Assembly (NCBI RefSeq): GCF_021404305.1
Contig: NZ_JABFTX010000003.1
Span: 1 to 64,000 of the forward strand
Source of the DNA: Billgrantia ethanolica
GTDB taxonomy: Bacteria > Pseudomonadota > Gammaproteobacteria > Pseudomonadales > Halomonadaceae
Reading direction: 5' to 3'
DNA length: 64,000 nucleotides
Shown here: in pieces, positions 51,035-63,076 of the stretch
Layout of the letters: each line of letters opens with the position of its first letter
Position numbering within the stretch: position 1 is the stretch's first letter
Program-made: the position numbers and the translations under genes
Notes under the pieces: generated by a model
Databases searched by the model: none
Told to the model about the DNA's origin: nothing
Seen by the model: the letters and a program-made list of their open reading frames with translations, nothing else

Positions 51035-51071
51035 CTCATTTAGCAGGCTGTAAACTCCGGTTGCTGCGCTC
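51035..51071. repeat. Intergenic element B, related to element A
   Basis: CTCATTTAGCAGGCTGTAAACTCCG resembles the loop block of element A; shared parts are CATTTA and GTAAACTCCG with similar spacing, then a following TGCGC. It is in the 231-base gap between the hypothetical gene and the MFS gene. The gap has no gene. Confidence 0.45.
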
Positions 51072-51137
51072 CGGCGGAAAGCGGGCTCTCATCGCTCGCG
51101 ACGCAAATCGGCGTCTTTCCATTTTTAAGGCAGATGC

Positions 51138-51161
51138 GAAAACCGGCTGCGGCCGGTTTTC
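51138..51161. terminator. Perfect hairpin terminator before the MFS gene
   Basis: GAAAACCGGC and GCCGGTTTTC, loop TGCG, ten perfect pairs with A and T runs in the arms. It ends the upstream unit, 177 bases after the hypothetical gene; the MFS gene starts 31 bases on. Confidence 0.75.
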
Positions 51162-51192
51162 TCGTTAGCAACTCCGCAGTGATGGAAACCGA

Positions 51193-52602
51193 ATGAGCCG
51201 ACTCTTTTCGACCCGGCCCGGCGACGATGGCCTGCCGGGTCCCGAGCGACGCCTGGCGGTGCTGGCGCTGATCCTCGGCACGCTGATGGCGGTGGTCGAT
51301 GTCACCATGGTCAACATAGCGCTGCCGTCGATAGCGCGCGATCTGCAGATTTCCGATGCCCGCGCGGTGTGGGTCACCAACCTCTACCAGATCGTCTGCG
51401 CCGCCTTCCTGCTGGTATGCGCCTCCTTCAGCGAGATGATCAGCCGCCGTCGCCTATACGTGGCCGGGCTGTTCCTGTTCGTGTTTGCCTCGCTGGGCGC
51501 GGCGCTGTCGCGCAGCCTGGAGTGGCTGCTGCTGTTTCGTGCCCTGCAGGGGCTGGGGGCGGCTGCCACGCTCTCCATCGGACCGTCGCTCTACCGTTCG
51601 ATCTTTCCCACCCGGCTGCTGGGCAGTGCGCTGGGGCTCTCGGCGCTGGTGGTGGCGGGTGGCTATGCCGCCGGCCCGGCGCTCGGCGGGCTGATCCTGT
51701 CCGTGGCCAACTGGCCCTGGCTGTTCGCTCTGCATCTGCCCTTGGGGCTCATCTCGCTGTGGCTGGCCTGGCGCGCGCTGCCTCGCGAGAAGGGACGCCG
51801 CGGCGGCTTCGACGGGCGTGGCGCCCTGGGCTCGGTGATCATGCTGGGGAGCTTCTTTCTGGCCATGGACACCCTGGCTCACGGTGCGCCGCTGTGGCAG
51901 GCGCTGGCCTGGTTGGCCGTGAGCGTGGTGGTGGGCTGGCTGTTCCTGCGCCGCCAGCGTCGCGCCAGCCATCCGCTGCTGCCCCCGCAGTTGTTCCGCG
52001 TGGCGCGCTTCCGTCTGGCGGTTTCCGCCTCGGGTCTGGCCTTCGTCGGCCAGGGGCTGGCCTTCGTCGCGCTGTCGTTCCTCTATCAGCAGGAGATGGG
52101 CTTCTCGCCGCTGCACACCGCCTGGCTGTTCACCCCCTGGCCGCTGGCCATCATGCTGGTGGGCCCGTTGGCCGGCCGCCTTGCCGACCGCGTCAATCCC
52201 AGCCTCATGGCCAGCACCGGGCTAGTGCTGCTGATGTTGGGGCTGGCCTCGCTGGCGCTGCTACCCGAGGATGCGGGGCTCATCGACAGCCTGTGGCGCA
52301 CGGCGCTGTGCGGCATCGGCTTCGGCCTGTTCCAGCCGCCCAACAACCGCGAGATGATGACCAGCGCGCCGCGGGAGCTCAGCACCAGTGCCTCGGGGGT
52401 GCTCAGCACCACGCGCACCGTGGGACAGTCCCTCGGCGTGGCCCTGGTCGGCGCCTTCATGGCCGCCAGCGCGCCGGTTCAGGTCACGCTCTGGGTCGGC
52501 TGTCTGGCCTGTCTGCTGGCACTCGGCGCCAGCCTGGCGCGGATGTCGCTCGCCGGTCAGGCGCTGTCGCAGGTGAAGTCGCCGGACAAGCGAGTACAAT
52601 GA
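51193..52602 (+). CDS. MFS drug exporter, DHA2 (14-TMS) family
   Basis: A 469-residue transporter with about 14 membrane segments. It has AVVDVTMVNIALPSIARDL (DHA2 family motif D1), the loop SEMISRRRLYVAG (motif A-like), RALQGLGAAATLSIGPSLYRSIFPT (motif B) and VAGGYAAGPALGGLIL (motif C of antiporters). Probably a proton-driven exporter of toxic compounds. No regulator is adjacent. Substrate unknown. Confidence 0.9.
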   Translation: MSRLFSTRPGDDGLPGPERRLAVLALILGTLMAVVDVTMVNIALPSIARDLQISDARAVWVTNLYQIVCAAFLLVCASFSEMISRRRLYVAGLFLFVFASLGAALSRSLEWLLLFRALQGLGAAATLSIGPSLYRSIFPTRLLGSALGLSALVVAGGYAAGPALGGLILSVANWPWLFALHLPLGLISLWLAWRALPREKGRRGGFDGRGALGSVIMLGSFFLAMDTLAHGAPLWQALAWLAVSVVVGWLFLRRQRRASHPLLPPQLFRVARFRLAVSASGLAFVGQGLAFVALSFLYQQEMGFSPLHTAWLFTPWPLAIMLVGPLAGRLADRVNPSLMASTGLVLLMLGLASLALLPEDAGLIDSLWRTALCGIGFGLFQPPNNREMMTSAPRELSTSASGVLSTTRTVGQSLGVALVGAFMAASAPVQVTLWVGCLACLLALGASLARMSLAGQALSQVKSPDKRVQ

Positions 52603-52630
52603 CCCCATGTTTCATCATCGAGGAGCCACC

Positions 52631-52939
52631 ATGAGCATTCAGGCCGTCATCGAAGAGAAGCTGCAGGCCCTCGAGCCCACCCACGTAGCGGTGGAGAACG
52701 AGAGCCATCGACATGCCGTTCCGGCCAACTCTGAGACCCACTTCAAGGTCACGGTGGTATCCGAGCACTTTCAGGGCTTGATGCCGGTGAAGCGCCATCA
52801 GCGCCTCTATGCGCTGTTGGCCGATGAGCTGGCTGGGCCGGTACACGCCCTGGCACTGCACCTCTACACGCCCCAGGAGTGGGCGTCCCGCTGTGGGGCG
52901 CGGCCCGACTCCCCCAACTGCCGCGGCGCCAGCAAGTGA
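52631..52939 (+). CDS. bolA: BolA family protein
   Basis: A 102-residue BolA protein with IEEKLQALEPTHVAVENESHRHA, SETHFKVTVVSEHFQGLMPVKRHQRLYALLADEL and VHALALHLYTPQEW. The HFKV and RHRRVY-like block (KRHQRLY) are typical. BolA works with monothiol glutaredoxin in Fe-S traffic and shape control. It starts 28 bases after the MFS gene. AGGAG is 6 bases before the ATG. Confidence 0.93.
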   Translation: MSIQAVIEEKLQALEPTHVAVENESHRHAVPANSETHFKVTVVSEHFQGLMPVKRHQRLYALLADELAGPVHALALHLYTPQEWASRCGARPDSPNCRGASK

Positions 52940-53820
52940 CCACCGAACCGCAGCGTCTCCAGTATCTGGAGGCGATGGGGCTGACCGCCTGGGTAGCGCG
53001 CTACCAGTTGCCCAATGCCCGGCCGACCGAAGCCTGCGAGTGGACGCTGCCCGAGCGGGCGGCGCCCGCACCGCCCGCTGAGCGGCTGCATGCGCTGCTG
53101 GACGAAGCCGAGGCCGCACCCCGCCAGGTTCCACCCGCATCGACGGCGGGCGAGAGTGCACGCCCCAGGCCGCCCCGTCGCGCCCGGCAGCTGCTGGGCA
53201 TCGAGCCCGAAGGCGAGGCGGCTGAGACGGATTCTGCCCCGGTCAGTGCGAAAACGGTGAACGCCGATGCGCCCAGCCCGGAGCCGAGTCCTGAGACAAG
53301 CCCTGAGACGACGCCTGGGATATCGCGGCAGACACAGAAGCCCCTGCGCTTCACCCTGCAACTGGCCTGCCTGGCCGGGCGCTGGCTGGTGTTCGTGCCG
53401 CAGCCGTCGGCGCCGGACGTCGCCCAGAGCGAGCTGCTGAGCAATGCACTGAAGGCCGCCGGGATCGACGCTCCTACGCCGCTGGCCTTCGAGACCTTTC
53501 GCTGGCCGCCCATGGAGAATCTGCCGGTCGAGGCCCCCCTGGAAGAGGCGCGGGAAGGACTTGCCGCCTTCGTCGAGGGCACGCAGAGGCGCGGATGGTC
53601 GCCCGAGCGGGTACTGATCTTCGGCCATGACGAGACCCTCGCGCGGTTGCTGGAGATGAGTGAAGGTGAAGGCCGGATCGAGCCGCTGGGCCTGCCCGGC
53701 TGGCAGGGGCCCGGCCTGGATGAGCTGGTGCAGAGCGCCGCGGCCAAGCGTTCGCTGTGGCCCACGCTGCTGGCGTGGCGGCAGGCCTGGTTGGTGAAGG
53801 ACGCTGAAGCCGATGACTGA
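52936..53820 (+). CDS. holD: Probable DNA polymerase III psi subunit (HolD), extended form
   Basis: A 294-residue protein. The N-terminal RLQYLEAMGLTAWVARYQLP resembles the start of E. coli HolD (QLQQLGITQWSLRRP). The C-terminal LDELVQSAAAKRSLWPTLLAW resembles LTDLRANPTARAALWQQI of HolD. Between is a Pro- and Glu-rich linker of about 100 residues (50-150), which makes it twice the length of E. coli psi (137). It lies directly before rimI, as holD does in E. coli. The GTG start overlaps the bolA stop (GTGA). An assignment by resemblance and context, not certain. Confidence 0.6.
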   Translation: MTTEPQRLQYLEAMGLTAWVARYQLPNARPTEACEWTLPERAAPAPPAERLHALLDEAEAAPRQVPPASTAGESARPRPPRRARQLLGIEPEGEAAETDSAPVSAKTVNADAPSPEPSPETSPETTPGISRQTQKPLRFTLQLACLAGRWLVFVPQPSAPDVAQSELLSNALKAAGIDAPTPLAFETFRWPPMENLPVEAPLEEAREGLAAFVEGTQRRGWSPERVLIFGHDETLARLLEMSEGEGRIEPLGLPGWQGPGLDELVQSAAAKRSLWPTLLAWRQAWLVKDAEADD

Positions 53821-54274
53821 AGGCGAGGTGCGGTGCCTCTCGCTTGGCGATCTGGAGCGGCTGGTGGCGCTGGAACGACAGCAGCCTCGTCACTGGTCGG
53901 CTGGCCAGCTGCAGGCCGCGCTTCAGGATCGCGACTGCTGCGTGTTGGGTATCGCGGTCGAGGAGGCGCTCGTCGGCCACGCCGTGGTGGCCCGGCTGCC
54001 TTTCGAGGCCGAGCTGCAGGCCATGCTGGTCGCACCCACCATGCGCCGCCGCGGCCTGGCGGCGGTGCTGCTGGAGGCGGTGGTGGAGCAGTGTCGGCGC
54101 TGGGGCGGCGAGAGGTTGCTGCTCGAAGTGCGGGCGGGCAATGTGGCGGCCATCGCGCTCTATCGGCGTGCCGGCTTCAGCGAAGATGGCCGGCGGCGCG
54201 GCTATTACCCGCCCTTGAACGAAGCAGCCGACGCGGCGCGAGAAGATGCCATCCTGATGTCGCGTCGACTGTAG
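53813..54274 (+). CDS. rimI: Ribosomal protein S18-alanine N-acetyltransferase RimI
   Basis: A 153-residue GNAT acetyltransferase with AMLVAPTMRRRGLAAVLLEAVVEQC (acetyl-CoA loop RRxGLA), LLLEVRAGNVAAIALYRRAGF and DGRRRGYYPP. RimI acetylates the N-terminal Ala of S18. The ATG overlaps the upstream gene by eight bases. The gene follows the HolD-like gene as in E. coli. Confidence 0.92.
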   Translation: MTEGEVRCLSLGDLERLVALERQQPRHWSAGQLQAALQDRDCCVLGIAVEEALVGHAVVARLPFEAELQAMLVAPTMRRRGLAAVLLEAVVEQCRRWGGERLLLEVRAGNVAAIALYRRAGFSEDGRRRGYYPPLNEAADAAREDAILMSRRL

Positions 54275-54287
54275 GGGGAAGAAAGGC

Positions 54288-54479
54288 TCAGCCGCGCTCG
54301 GTTTCCACTTCGTCGAACTTGCCCAGCAGGGCGGTCAGCCGGCGCTCCCACTCTTCGCGCTCCTGCTTCAGCCGGCTGTTTTCCTCGCGCAGCTCCTCTG
54401 CTTCCATTTTCAGCAATTCCAGGGCCTCGACGGCACTGGCCACTTTCTGTTCGAGCCGGTTGAAGAGTTCGGTGCTCAT
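54288..54479 (-). CDS. zapB: Short ZapB-like cell division coiled-coil protein
   Basis: A 63-residue coiled-coil protein: STELFNRLEQKVASAVEALELL, then EELREENSRLKQEREEW and RLTALLGKFDEVE. It resembles E. coli ZapB (LLEKLEAKVQQAIDTITLLQ and RLQALLGRMEEV), which is 81 residues; here a middle segment of about 18 is missing. ZapB holds the Z-ring to the chromosome terminus with MatP and ZapA. Resemblance is by eye. Convergent with rimI. Confidence 0.75.
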   Translation of the reverse strand: MSTELFNRLEQKVASAVEALELLKMEAEELREENSRLKQEREEWERRLTALLGKFDEVETERG

Positions 54480-54596
54480 CGTGTTCTCCTGAAATAGGTC
54501 CTGGCGGGGCGGGCCCTTGCCCGCACTGAATCCGTTGCGCAGCGTAACGCCGAGGGCCGAGGCTCGGCAAGCGTAGCCGAACGGCGACGCAGACCC

Positions 54597-55229
54597 TCAG
54601 GCGCCGGGTTTCGCCAGACGCCGGTAGAGCCGGCCGGTGCTGTCGCCGGCGCGTACTTCACGATGCAGCAACCAGCTCTCGGGTACCTCGATGTCGAGGC
54701 CCGTTTCGGTCTCCACATAGATCCACGCATCCGTCGTGAGCCAGCCCTGCTCCAGGCGCTCGATGCAGGGCGTCGCCAGGCCCTGGCGAAAAGGCGGGTC
54801 GAGAAAGACCAGCGAGAAGGGGCCGAGGCCGGTCGGGCCGGCGGCGAGCAGCTCGAGGGCGTCGGCGCTGCGCACCGCGCCTCGTTCGCCGGCGCCCAGG
54901 GTTTGCAGGTTGTCGCCGAGGGCCTGGGCAACCCGGGCATCACGCTCGATGAACAGCGCCTCGGTCGCGCCGCGGGAGAGCGCCTCCAGGCCCAGCGCGC
55001 CGGTACCGGCGAACAGGTCCAGTACCCGTGCCCCCGGGGTGGCGGCCGTCAGCCAGTTGAACAGCGTCTCCCGCACCCGGTCGGGCGTGGGACGCAACCC
55101 GGGGCTGTCGAGCACCGGCAGCAATCGACGCCGAAACTCGCCGCCGATGATGCGCAGCCGCCCGCCGCCCTTGGACGAATGGGTGCCGGAGCGGGAGTGT
55201 GAGCGGGGGGGAGGACGGCGTCGGGTCAT
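54597..55229 (-). CDS. rsmD: 16S rRNA (guanine-966-N2) methyltransferase RsmD
   Basis: A 210-residue methyltransferase with LRIIGGEFRRRLLPV, PTPDRVRETLFNWL (RsmD signature), VLDLFAGTGALGLEALSRGA (SAM-binding) and LVFLDPPF (catalytic DPPF). It methylates G966 of 16S rRNA. Divergent from ftsY, a common arrangement in gammaproteobacteria. Confidence 0.95.
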   Translation of the reverse strand: MTRRRPPPRSHSRSGTHSSKGGGRLRIIGGEFRRRLLPVLDSPGLRPTPDRVRETLFNWLTAATPGARVLDLFAGTGALGLEALSRGATEALFIERDARVAQALGDNLQTLGAGERGAVRSADALELLAAGPTGLGPFSLVFLDPPFRQGLATPCIERLEQGWLTTDAWIYVETETGLDIEVPESWLLHREVRAGDSTGRLYRRLAKPGA

Positions 55230-55319
55230 GGGGGCGAATTGTACCCGTCGCCTTGTCCACAGTCATGATGCGCGGTGTTAGGATGTAGCGATCATTCACC
55301 CGTGAGGCTGAATTCCCCC

Positions 55320-56653
55320 ATGTTCGGTTTTTTCAAGCGCAAGAAGCAGCAGGAAGAGCAGCAGGATCGGCAGCCGACCCCGCCCGTCGAAGAGAGAACG
55401 GGCGAGGGACGAACCGCCGAGGAAGCGACGGCTGACGCGACGGTCAGCCAAGCGGCGCCCGCCGAGCCGGACGTGGTCGATGCCCCGCGCGCCGAAGAGC
55501 GTGCCATGGCCGGCTCCGCCGCGGACGAGGCGCATGAGCGCACCGAGGCGTTCGACAAGCTCGACCGGGAGGAGGAGAACGCGGTGCTGCGCGCTGAGGC
55601 GCTGGCTCCCGGACCCGAACCTGAATCCGAGCCGGCACCTCAAATGATCGCGGAGCCCGAACCGGAGCCCGAGCGCACGCCGCTGCAGGAGAAGCCGGTC
55701 GCCGAGAAGCAGGGCTGGTTCGCACGCATTCGCTCCGGCCTGGGCAAGACCCGCGCCAACCTCACCGAGGGCATCGCCGGGCTGTTCCTGGGCAAGAAGC
55801 AGATCGACGACGAGCTGATCGAGGATCTCGAGACCCAGCTGTTGATGGCCGATGTGGGCATCGAGGCCACCACTGAGATCATCGATCGCCTGACCGATCG
55901 CGTCTCGCGCAAGGAGCTCAAGGATCCCCAGGCGCTCTACCGCGCCCTGCAGGACGAGCTCGCCACGATGCTCGACACCGTGGCCAAGCCGCTGGCGCTG
56001 CCGGCCAAGGGCGAAGGTCCCTTCGTGATCCTGGTGGTGGGCGTCAACGGCGTGGGCAAGACCACTACCATCGGCAAGCTGACCCAGCGCTTCCAGCGTG
56101 AGGGGCGCAGCGTGATGCTGGCCGCCGGCGACACCTTCCGCGCCGCGGCGGTGGAGCAGCTCAAGGTGTGGGGCGAGCGCAACAAGGTGCCGGTGATCGC
56201 CCAGCACACCGGTGCCGACAGCGCCTCGGTGATCTACGACGCCGTGGCTGCGGCCAAGGCGCGCAAAGTCGACGTGCTGATCGCCGATACCGCCGGCCGG
56301 TTGCACAACAAGGGGCACCTCATGGAGGAGCTCAAGAAGGTGCACCGGGTGATGGGCAAGCTCGACGACACCGCTCCCCACGAGGTGATGCTGGTGCTCG
56401 ATGCCGGCACCGGCCAGAACGCGTTGTCCCAGGCCAGTACCTTCAACGAGGCGGTGCCGGTCACCGGTATCACCCTGACCAAGCTCGACGGCACCGCCAA
56501 GGGCGGCATCATCTTCGCCCTGGCCAAGCAGCTCGGTACGCCGATACGTTTCATCGGCGTGGGTGAAGGCCTGGATGACCTGCGCCCCTTCGAGGCCCGC
56601 GACTTCGTCGATGCGCTCTTCGATCAGGGCGATGAGGGAGCCGCTGCCTCGTC

Positions 56654-56657
<4 letters not shown>
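55320..56657 (+). CDS. ftsY: Signal recognition particle receptor FtsY
   Basis: A 445-residue FtsY. A long acidic A region (1-140, rich in Glu, Pro and Ala) follows MFGFFKRKK, then the NG domain with GVNGVGKTTTIGKL, AAGDTFRAAAVEQL, DTAGRLHNKGHLM and TKLDGTAKGG. It is the membrane receptor for Ffh (also in this window). Start at MFGFF, 55320. Begins the ftsY-ftsE-ftsX operon: the ftsE ATG overlaps its stop. Confidence 0.96.
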
Positions 56658-57318
<661 letters not shown>

Positions 57319-57322
<4 letters not shown>

Positions 57323-58323
57323 GCCGTCAGCCGCAAGAAGGTGGCGCGAGCCGCCGCCAGCCGCCTGCGCCGCCGCGCGGCGCCCGGACCCAGCGCACCC
57401 GCTCCTCGAGCCGCTTCCGCGGCTGGCTGCGCCACCATCGCGCCATGTGTCTCGACAGCGCCCGGCGCCTGCTGCGCGCCCCCATCGGCAGTCTGCTGAC
57501 CATGCTGGCCATCGCCATTGCCCTGGTGCTGCCGGCGGCGCTGTGGCTGGCGCTGGACAGCGCGCGCCTGCTCGATGCCGAGCTGGAGGAGAGCGCGACC
57601 CTGACCGTCTATCTTGAGCACCAGATCGACGAGGGCCAGGCCGGGCGCATCGACGAGGCAGTGGATGCCCACGAGGGGGTGTCGCGTACCCGGCTGATCA
57701 GCGCCGCCGAGGGCATGGCCGAGTTCCAGCAGGCGCTGGGGCTTGCCGATGCCCTGGGTCGCCTGGAAGACAACCCGTTGCCGGCCAGTATCGTGGTGGT
57801 GCCGGTGGATCCGGCTCCCGAGGCCGTGCGCCGACTGGCCGGCGAGCTCGAGGCACTGAGCGGTGTCGACGAGGTGCGCCTCGATCTGGCCTGGCTCGAG
57901 CGCCTGCGCCACTTGGCCGAGCTGGGCAGCCGCCTGGCGCTGGCGCTCGGCGTACTGTTCGGCCTGGGCGTGCTGCTGGTGGTGGGCAACACCATTCGCC
58001 TGGCGGTGGAGAGCCGTCGCCAGGAGATCGAGGTGGTGATGCTGATCGGTGCCACCCACGGTTTCGTGCGGCGGCCGTTCCTCTACAGCGGGGCCTGGTA
58101 CGGTCTCGGCGGCGGCCTGCTCGCATGGGGACTGCTGGCGCTGGGCAATCAATGGCTGGCGCTGCCGGTCAGTGCGCTGGCGGCCAGCTATGGCGCCACC
58201 TTCACGCTGCCGCAGTTGGGGCCGGAGGGCTCGGCAACGCTGCTGTTGTGCAGTACACTACTGGGCTGGCTGGGCGCCTGGATCGCCGTGAGCCGCCACC
58301 TCGCGGAGGTTCGGCCGCGCTAG
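57319..58323 (+). CDS. ftsX: Cell division protein FtsX
   Basis: A 334-residue membrane protein. A cytosolic basic N-terminus (1-50, rich in Arg) precedes a membrane segment ([21 protein letters not shown]). The large periplasmic loop with [13 protein letters not shown] (about 85-200) is followed by three more segments, including [14 protein letters not shown]. It binds EnvC. The N-terminal tail is longer and more basic than in E. coli. Third gene of the operon; rpoH follows 113 bases on. Confidence 0.94.
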
Positions 58324-58380
58324 CGAATGCGCCCAGCATCTGCCACGCTGTCGGCAGACAAGGGAACATTATCGACTTTT

Positions 58381-58412
58381 GCCCGTCTAAACGGGCGATT
58401 GAATCGTATATT
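58381..58412 (+). promoter_or_regulatory. Hairpin and -10 element before rpoH
   Basis: GCCCGT-CTAA-ACGGGC, a six-pair hairpin, then TATATT at 58407-58412, a possible -10, 25 bases before the start codon. AAGGAG is ten bases before the ATG. Whether the hairpin ends the ftsX transcript or is a control site is not clear. Confidence 0.4.
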
Positions 58413-58436
58413 AGGTTTTCAAGGAGACAACCTGCA

Positions 58437-59303
58437 ATGAGCACCAGTCTTCTGCCGGTGGGCCATCTCTCACCGGGGCATGACCTCAATGGGTACATCC
58501 AGGCGGTCAACGGCATCCCCATGCTCACCGCCGAGGAAGAGCGCGAACTCGCCTTCCGCCTTCACGACGAAGGCGATCTGGAGGCGGCGCGTCGTTTGGT
58601 GCTGTCGCATCTGCGCTTCGTGGTGCACATCGCGCGCAGCTATTCAGGCTATGGCCTGCCTCAGGCCGACCTGATCCAGGAGGGCAACGTGGGCCTGATG
58701 AAGGCCGTCAAGCGCTTCGATCCCAACCAGGGCGTGCGCCTGGTCTCTTTCGCCGTGCACTGGATCAAGGCCGAGATTCACGAATTCGTGCTGCGCAACT
58801 GGCGCATCGTCAAGATCGCCACCACCAAGGCTCAGCGCAAGCTGTTCTTCAACCTGCGCAGCGCCAAGAAGCGTCTGGCCTGGCTCAACAACGACGAAGT
58901 CGACGCCATCGCTCGCGACCTCGACGTCAAGCCCGAGGTGGTGCGCGAGATGGAAGGGCGCCTGGCGGCCCACGATGCCGGCTTCGACGCCTCGCCGAGC
59001 GAGGATGAAGACTCCGCCTACCAGGCACCGGTGCACTACCTCGACGATGATGGCTCCGACCCTGCCGTGCAGCTCGAGGACAGCGACTGGGAAGACGACG
59101 CCAACCGCCGCCTGAAGATGGCGCTGGAGGCGCTGGACGAGCGCTCGCGGGACATCCTGCAGCAGCGCTGGCTGGCCGACGACAAGGCCACCCTGCACGA
59201 ACTGGCCGATGTCTACGGCGTCTCCGCCGAGCGTATTCGCCAGCTCGAGAAGAATGCCATGAAGAAGATCCGCTTGCAGCTGGGCGAGACCCTGGCCGCC
59301 TGA
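58437..59303 (+). CDS. rpoH: Heat-shock sigma factor RpoH (sigma-32)
   Basis: A 288-residue sigma factor. Region 1.2 and 2 ([38 protein letters not shown]) leads to the diagnostic RpoH box QRKLFFNLR (about 133-141). Region 4 has [23 protein letters not shown]. It directs heat-shock transcription and is controlled by DnaK and FtsH. Conserved order after ftsX. Start MSTSLLP at 58437. Confidence 0.96.
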   Translation: MSTSLLPVGHLSPGHDLNGYIQAVNGIPMLTAEEERELAFRLHDEGDLEAARRLVLSHLRFVVHIARSYSGYGLPQADLIQEGNVGLMKAVKRFDPNQGVRLVSFAVHWIKAEIHEFVLRNWRIVKIATTKAQRKLFFNLRSAKKRLAWLNNDEVDAIARDLDVKPEVVREMEGRLAAHDAGFDASPSEDEDSAYQAPVHYLDDDGSDPAVQLEDSDWEDDANRRLKMALEALDERSRDILQQRWLADDKATLHELADVYGVSAERIRQLEKNAMKKIRLQLGETLAA

Positions 59304-59347
59304 CGCGGTGGCCTGCTTTCAGCGAGCTCTGCTGAGGACATAAGCAG

Positions 59348-59376
59348 CGAAGCCCCGGCCATTGGTCGGGGCTTCG
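59348..59376. terminator. Intrinsic terminator between rpoH and slmA
   Basis: CGAAGCCCCGGCC pairs with GGTCGGGGCTTCG (one wobble), loop ATT. It lies 44 bases after rpoH and can serve the convergent slmA also. Confidence 0.8.
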
Positions 59377-59424
59377 TCGTTGGTACGCCTACTCGTTGGC
59401 GCGTGGCTTAGTCGTTGGCGTGGC

Positions 59425-60039
59425 CTAGGCGCTTTGGGTAAGCGGCTCGCGCATCAATTGCGCCGAGAGCAGCGCCCACTGATCGTCCCAGTGTTCGGTG
59501 GGCCGGCGCTGGAAGTCGCTGCGCACGTACTGCGAGATGCGCCCCTCGGCCACGGCGATCAGCAGGTTGGCGGTGGCCGATACCGGTAGCACGGTGCGCC
59601 GTCGTTCGCGCAGTTCTGCCTCGCGTAGCACCTGCTTGAGCTGGGTCTCCACGCGCTCGAAGAGCTGATGAATGCGCAGTCGCAACCGGGCGGTCTCGCC
59701 GGTCAGCACGTCGCCCTCCAATAGGCGGGAGAGGCCCGGATTCTTCTCGGCGAAGGCCAGCAGCAGGACGAGGATCTGTCCGCAGCGCGGTACCGCCTCG
59801 TGCACCTCTTCGAGAATGCGCGAGATACGCTCGAACAGGGTCTCCTCGATGAACGAGATCAGCCCCTCGAACATGCGTGCCTTGCTCGGGAAGTGGCGAT
59901 AGAGGGCGGCTTCGGAGACGCCCACCTGGCGCGCCAGCGCCGCGATGGTGATGCGTTTGCCGCTGTCTTCTTCCAGCATCAGGGCGAGCGCCTGCAGGAT
60001 CTGCTCGCGCCGGCTGGTGATCTGTGTAGCCTGCGTCAT
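59425..60039 (-). CDS. slmA: Nucleoid occlusion factor SlmA
   Basis: A 204-residue TetR-fold protein: RREQILQALALMLEE, ITIAALARQVGVSEAALYRHFPSKARMFEGLI (helix-turn-helix), and the C-terminal EGRISQYVRSDFQRRPTEHWDDQW typical of SlmA. It blocks FtsZ over the nucleoid by binding SBS sites. In E. coli it lies by dut; here algC and argB are between. SBS sites were not sought. Confidence 0.93.
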   Translation of the reverse strand: MTQATQITSRREQILQALALMLEEDSGKRITIAALARQVGVSEAALYRHFPSKARMFEGLISFIEETLFERISRILEEVHEAVPRCGQILVLLLAFAEKNPGLSRLLEGDVLTGETARLRLRIHQLFERVETQLKQVLREAELRERRRTVLPVSATANLLIAVAEGRISQYVRSDFQRRPTEHWDDQWALLSAQLMREPLTQSA

Positions 60040-60070
60040 TTGGGTCTTCTGTTATTCATGGCCGGCGCCG

Positions 60071-60093
60071 TCCGCCCGGCATTGCCGGGCGGA
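60071..60093. terminator. Perfect hairpin between slmA and argB
   Basis: TCCGCCCGGC-ATT-GCCGGGCGGA, ten pairs, 8 bases after the end of argB (minus strand). No T run. Possible terminator of the algC-argB transcript, leaving slmA to its own promoter or read-through. Confidence 0.55.
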
Positions 60094-60100
60094 TAGCTGC

Positions 60101-62450
<2,350 letters not shown>

Positions 62451-62552
62451 AACGGTTCCTTGTCGAACAAGAGTGAATTCATGTGCCTGGTTGCGAAGAC
62501 CCTGCCGTAAGGCCCTCTCCTTGGGCCGTGTGCGGCAGCGTCGTGTCGGTCG

Positions 62553-63035
62553 TCAGTGGCGCCCCGAGCTGCCGAAGCCGCCTGCGCCGCGCAGGCTGGC
62601 CTCGAAGTCGTCGACAACTTCCAGCTCGGCCTGGACCACTGGTACCAGCACATACTGGGCCAGACGCTCGAAGGGCTCCAGTACGAACGGGCTGTTGCCA
62701 CGGTTCCAGGTCGAGATCATCAGCTCGCCCTGGTAGTCGGAGTCGATCAGCCCCACCAGGTTGCCCAGCACGATACCGTGCTTGTGACCGAGGCCCGAGC
62801 GCGGCAGGATCACGCCGGCCAGGCCCGGGTCGCCGATGTGGATGGCGAGGCCGGTGCGCACCAGCTCGCACTGGCCCGGCTCGATGGTCAGCGGCGCGTC
62901 GAGCAGGGCGCGCAGATCCATGCCGGCAGACCCTAGGGTGGCATATTGGGGCAGGAAATCGCGCAGACGCTCATCGAGCAGCTTGACCTCGAGGCGCGGC
63001 TTTTGGGCTTGGCGGACTGGCTGGGACTCGGACAT
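62553..63035 (-). CDS. dut: dUTP diphosphatase
   Basis: A 160-residue dUTPase with all five motifs: [44 protein letters not shown], and the C-terminal arm [12 protein letters not shown]. It makes dUMP and keeps dUTP low. The E. coli protein is 151 residues; the N-terminal SESQPVRQ extension accounts for the difference. coaBC is just upstream, as usual. Confidence 0.96.
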   Translation of the reverse strand: MSESQPVRQAQKPRLEVKLLDERLRDFLPQYATLGSAGMDLRALLDAPLTIEPGQCELVRTGLAIHIGDPGLAGVILPRSGLGHKHGIVLGNLVGLIDSDYQGELMISTWNRGNSPFVLEPFERLAQYVLVPVVQAELEVVDDFEASLRGAGGFGSSGRH

Positions 63036-63076
63036 GGTCGTTCCGTCAGGTTGGCTGAATGGCTGGGTGAATCGCG

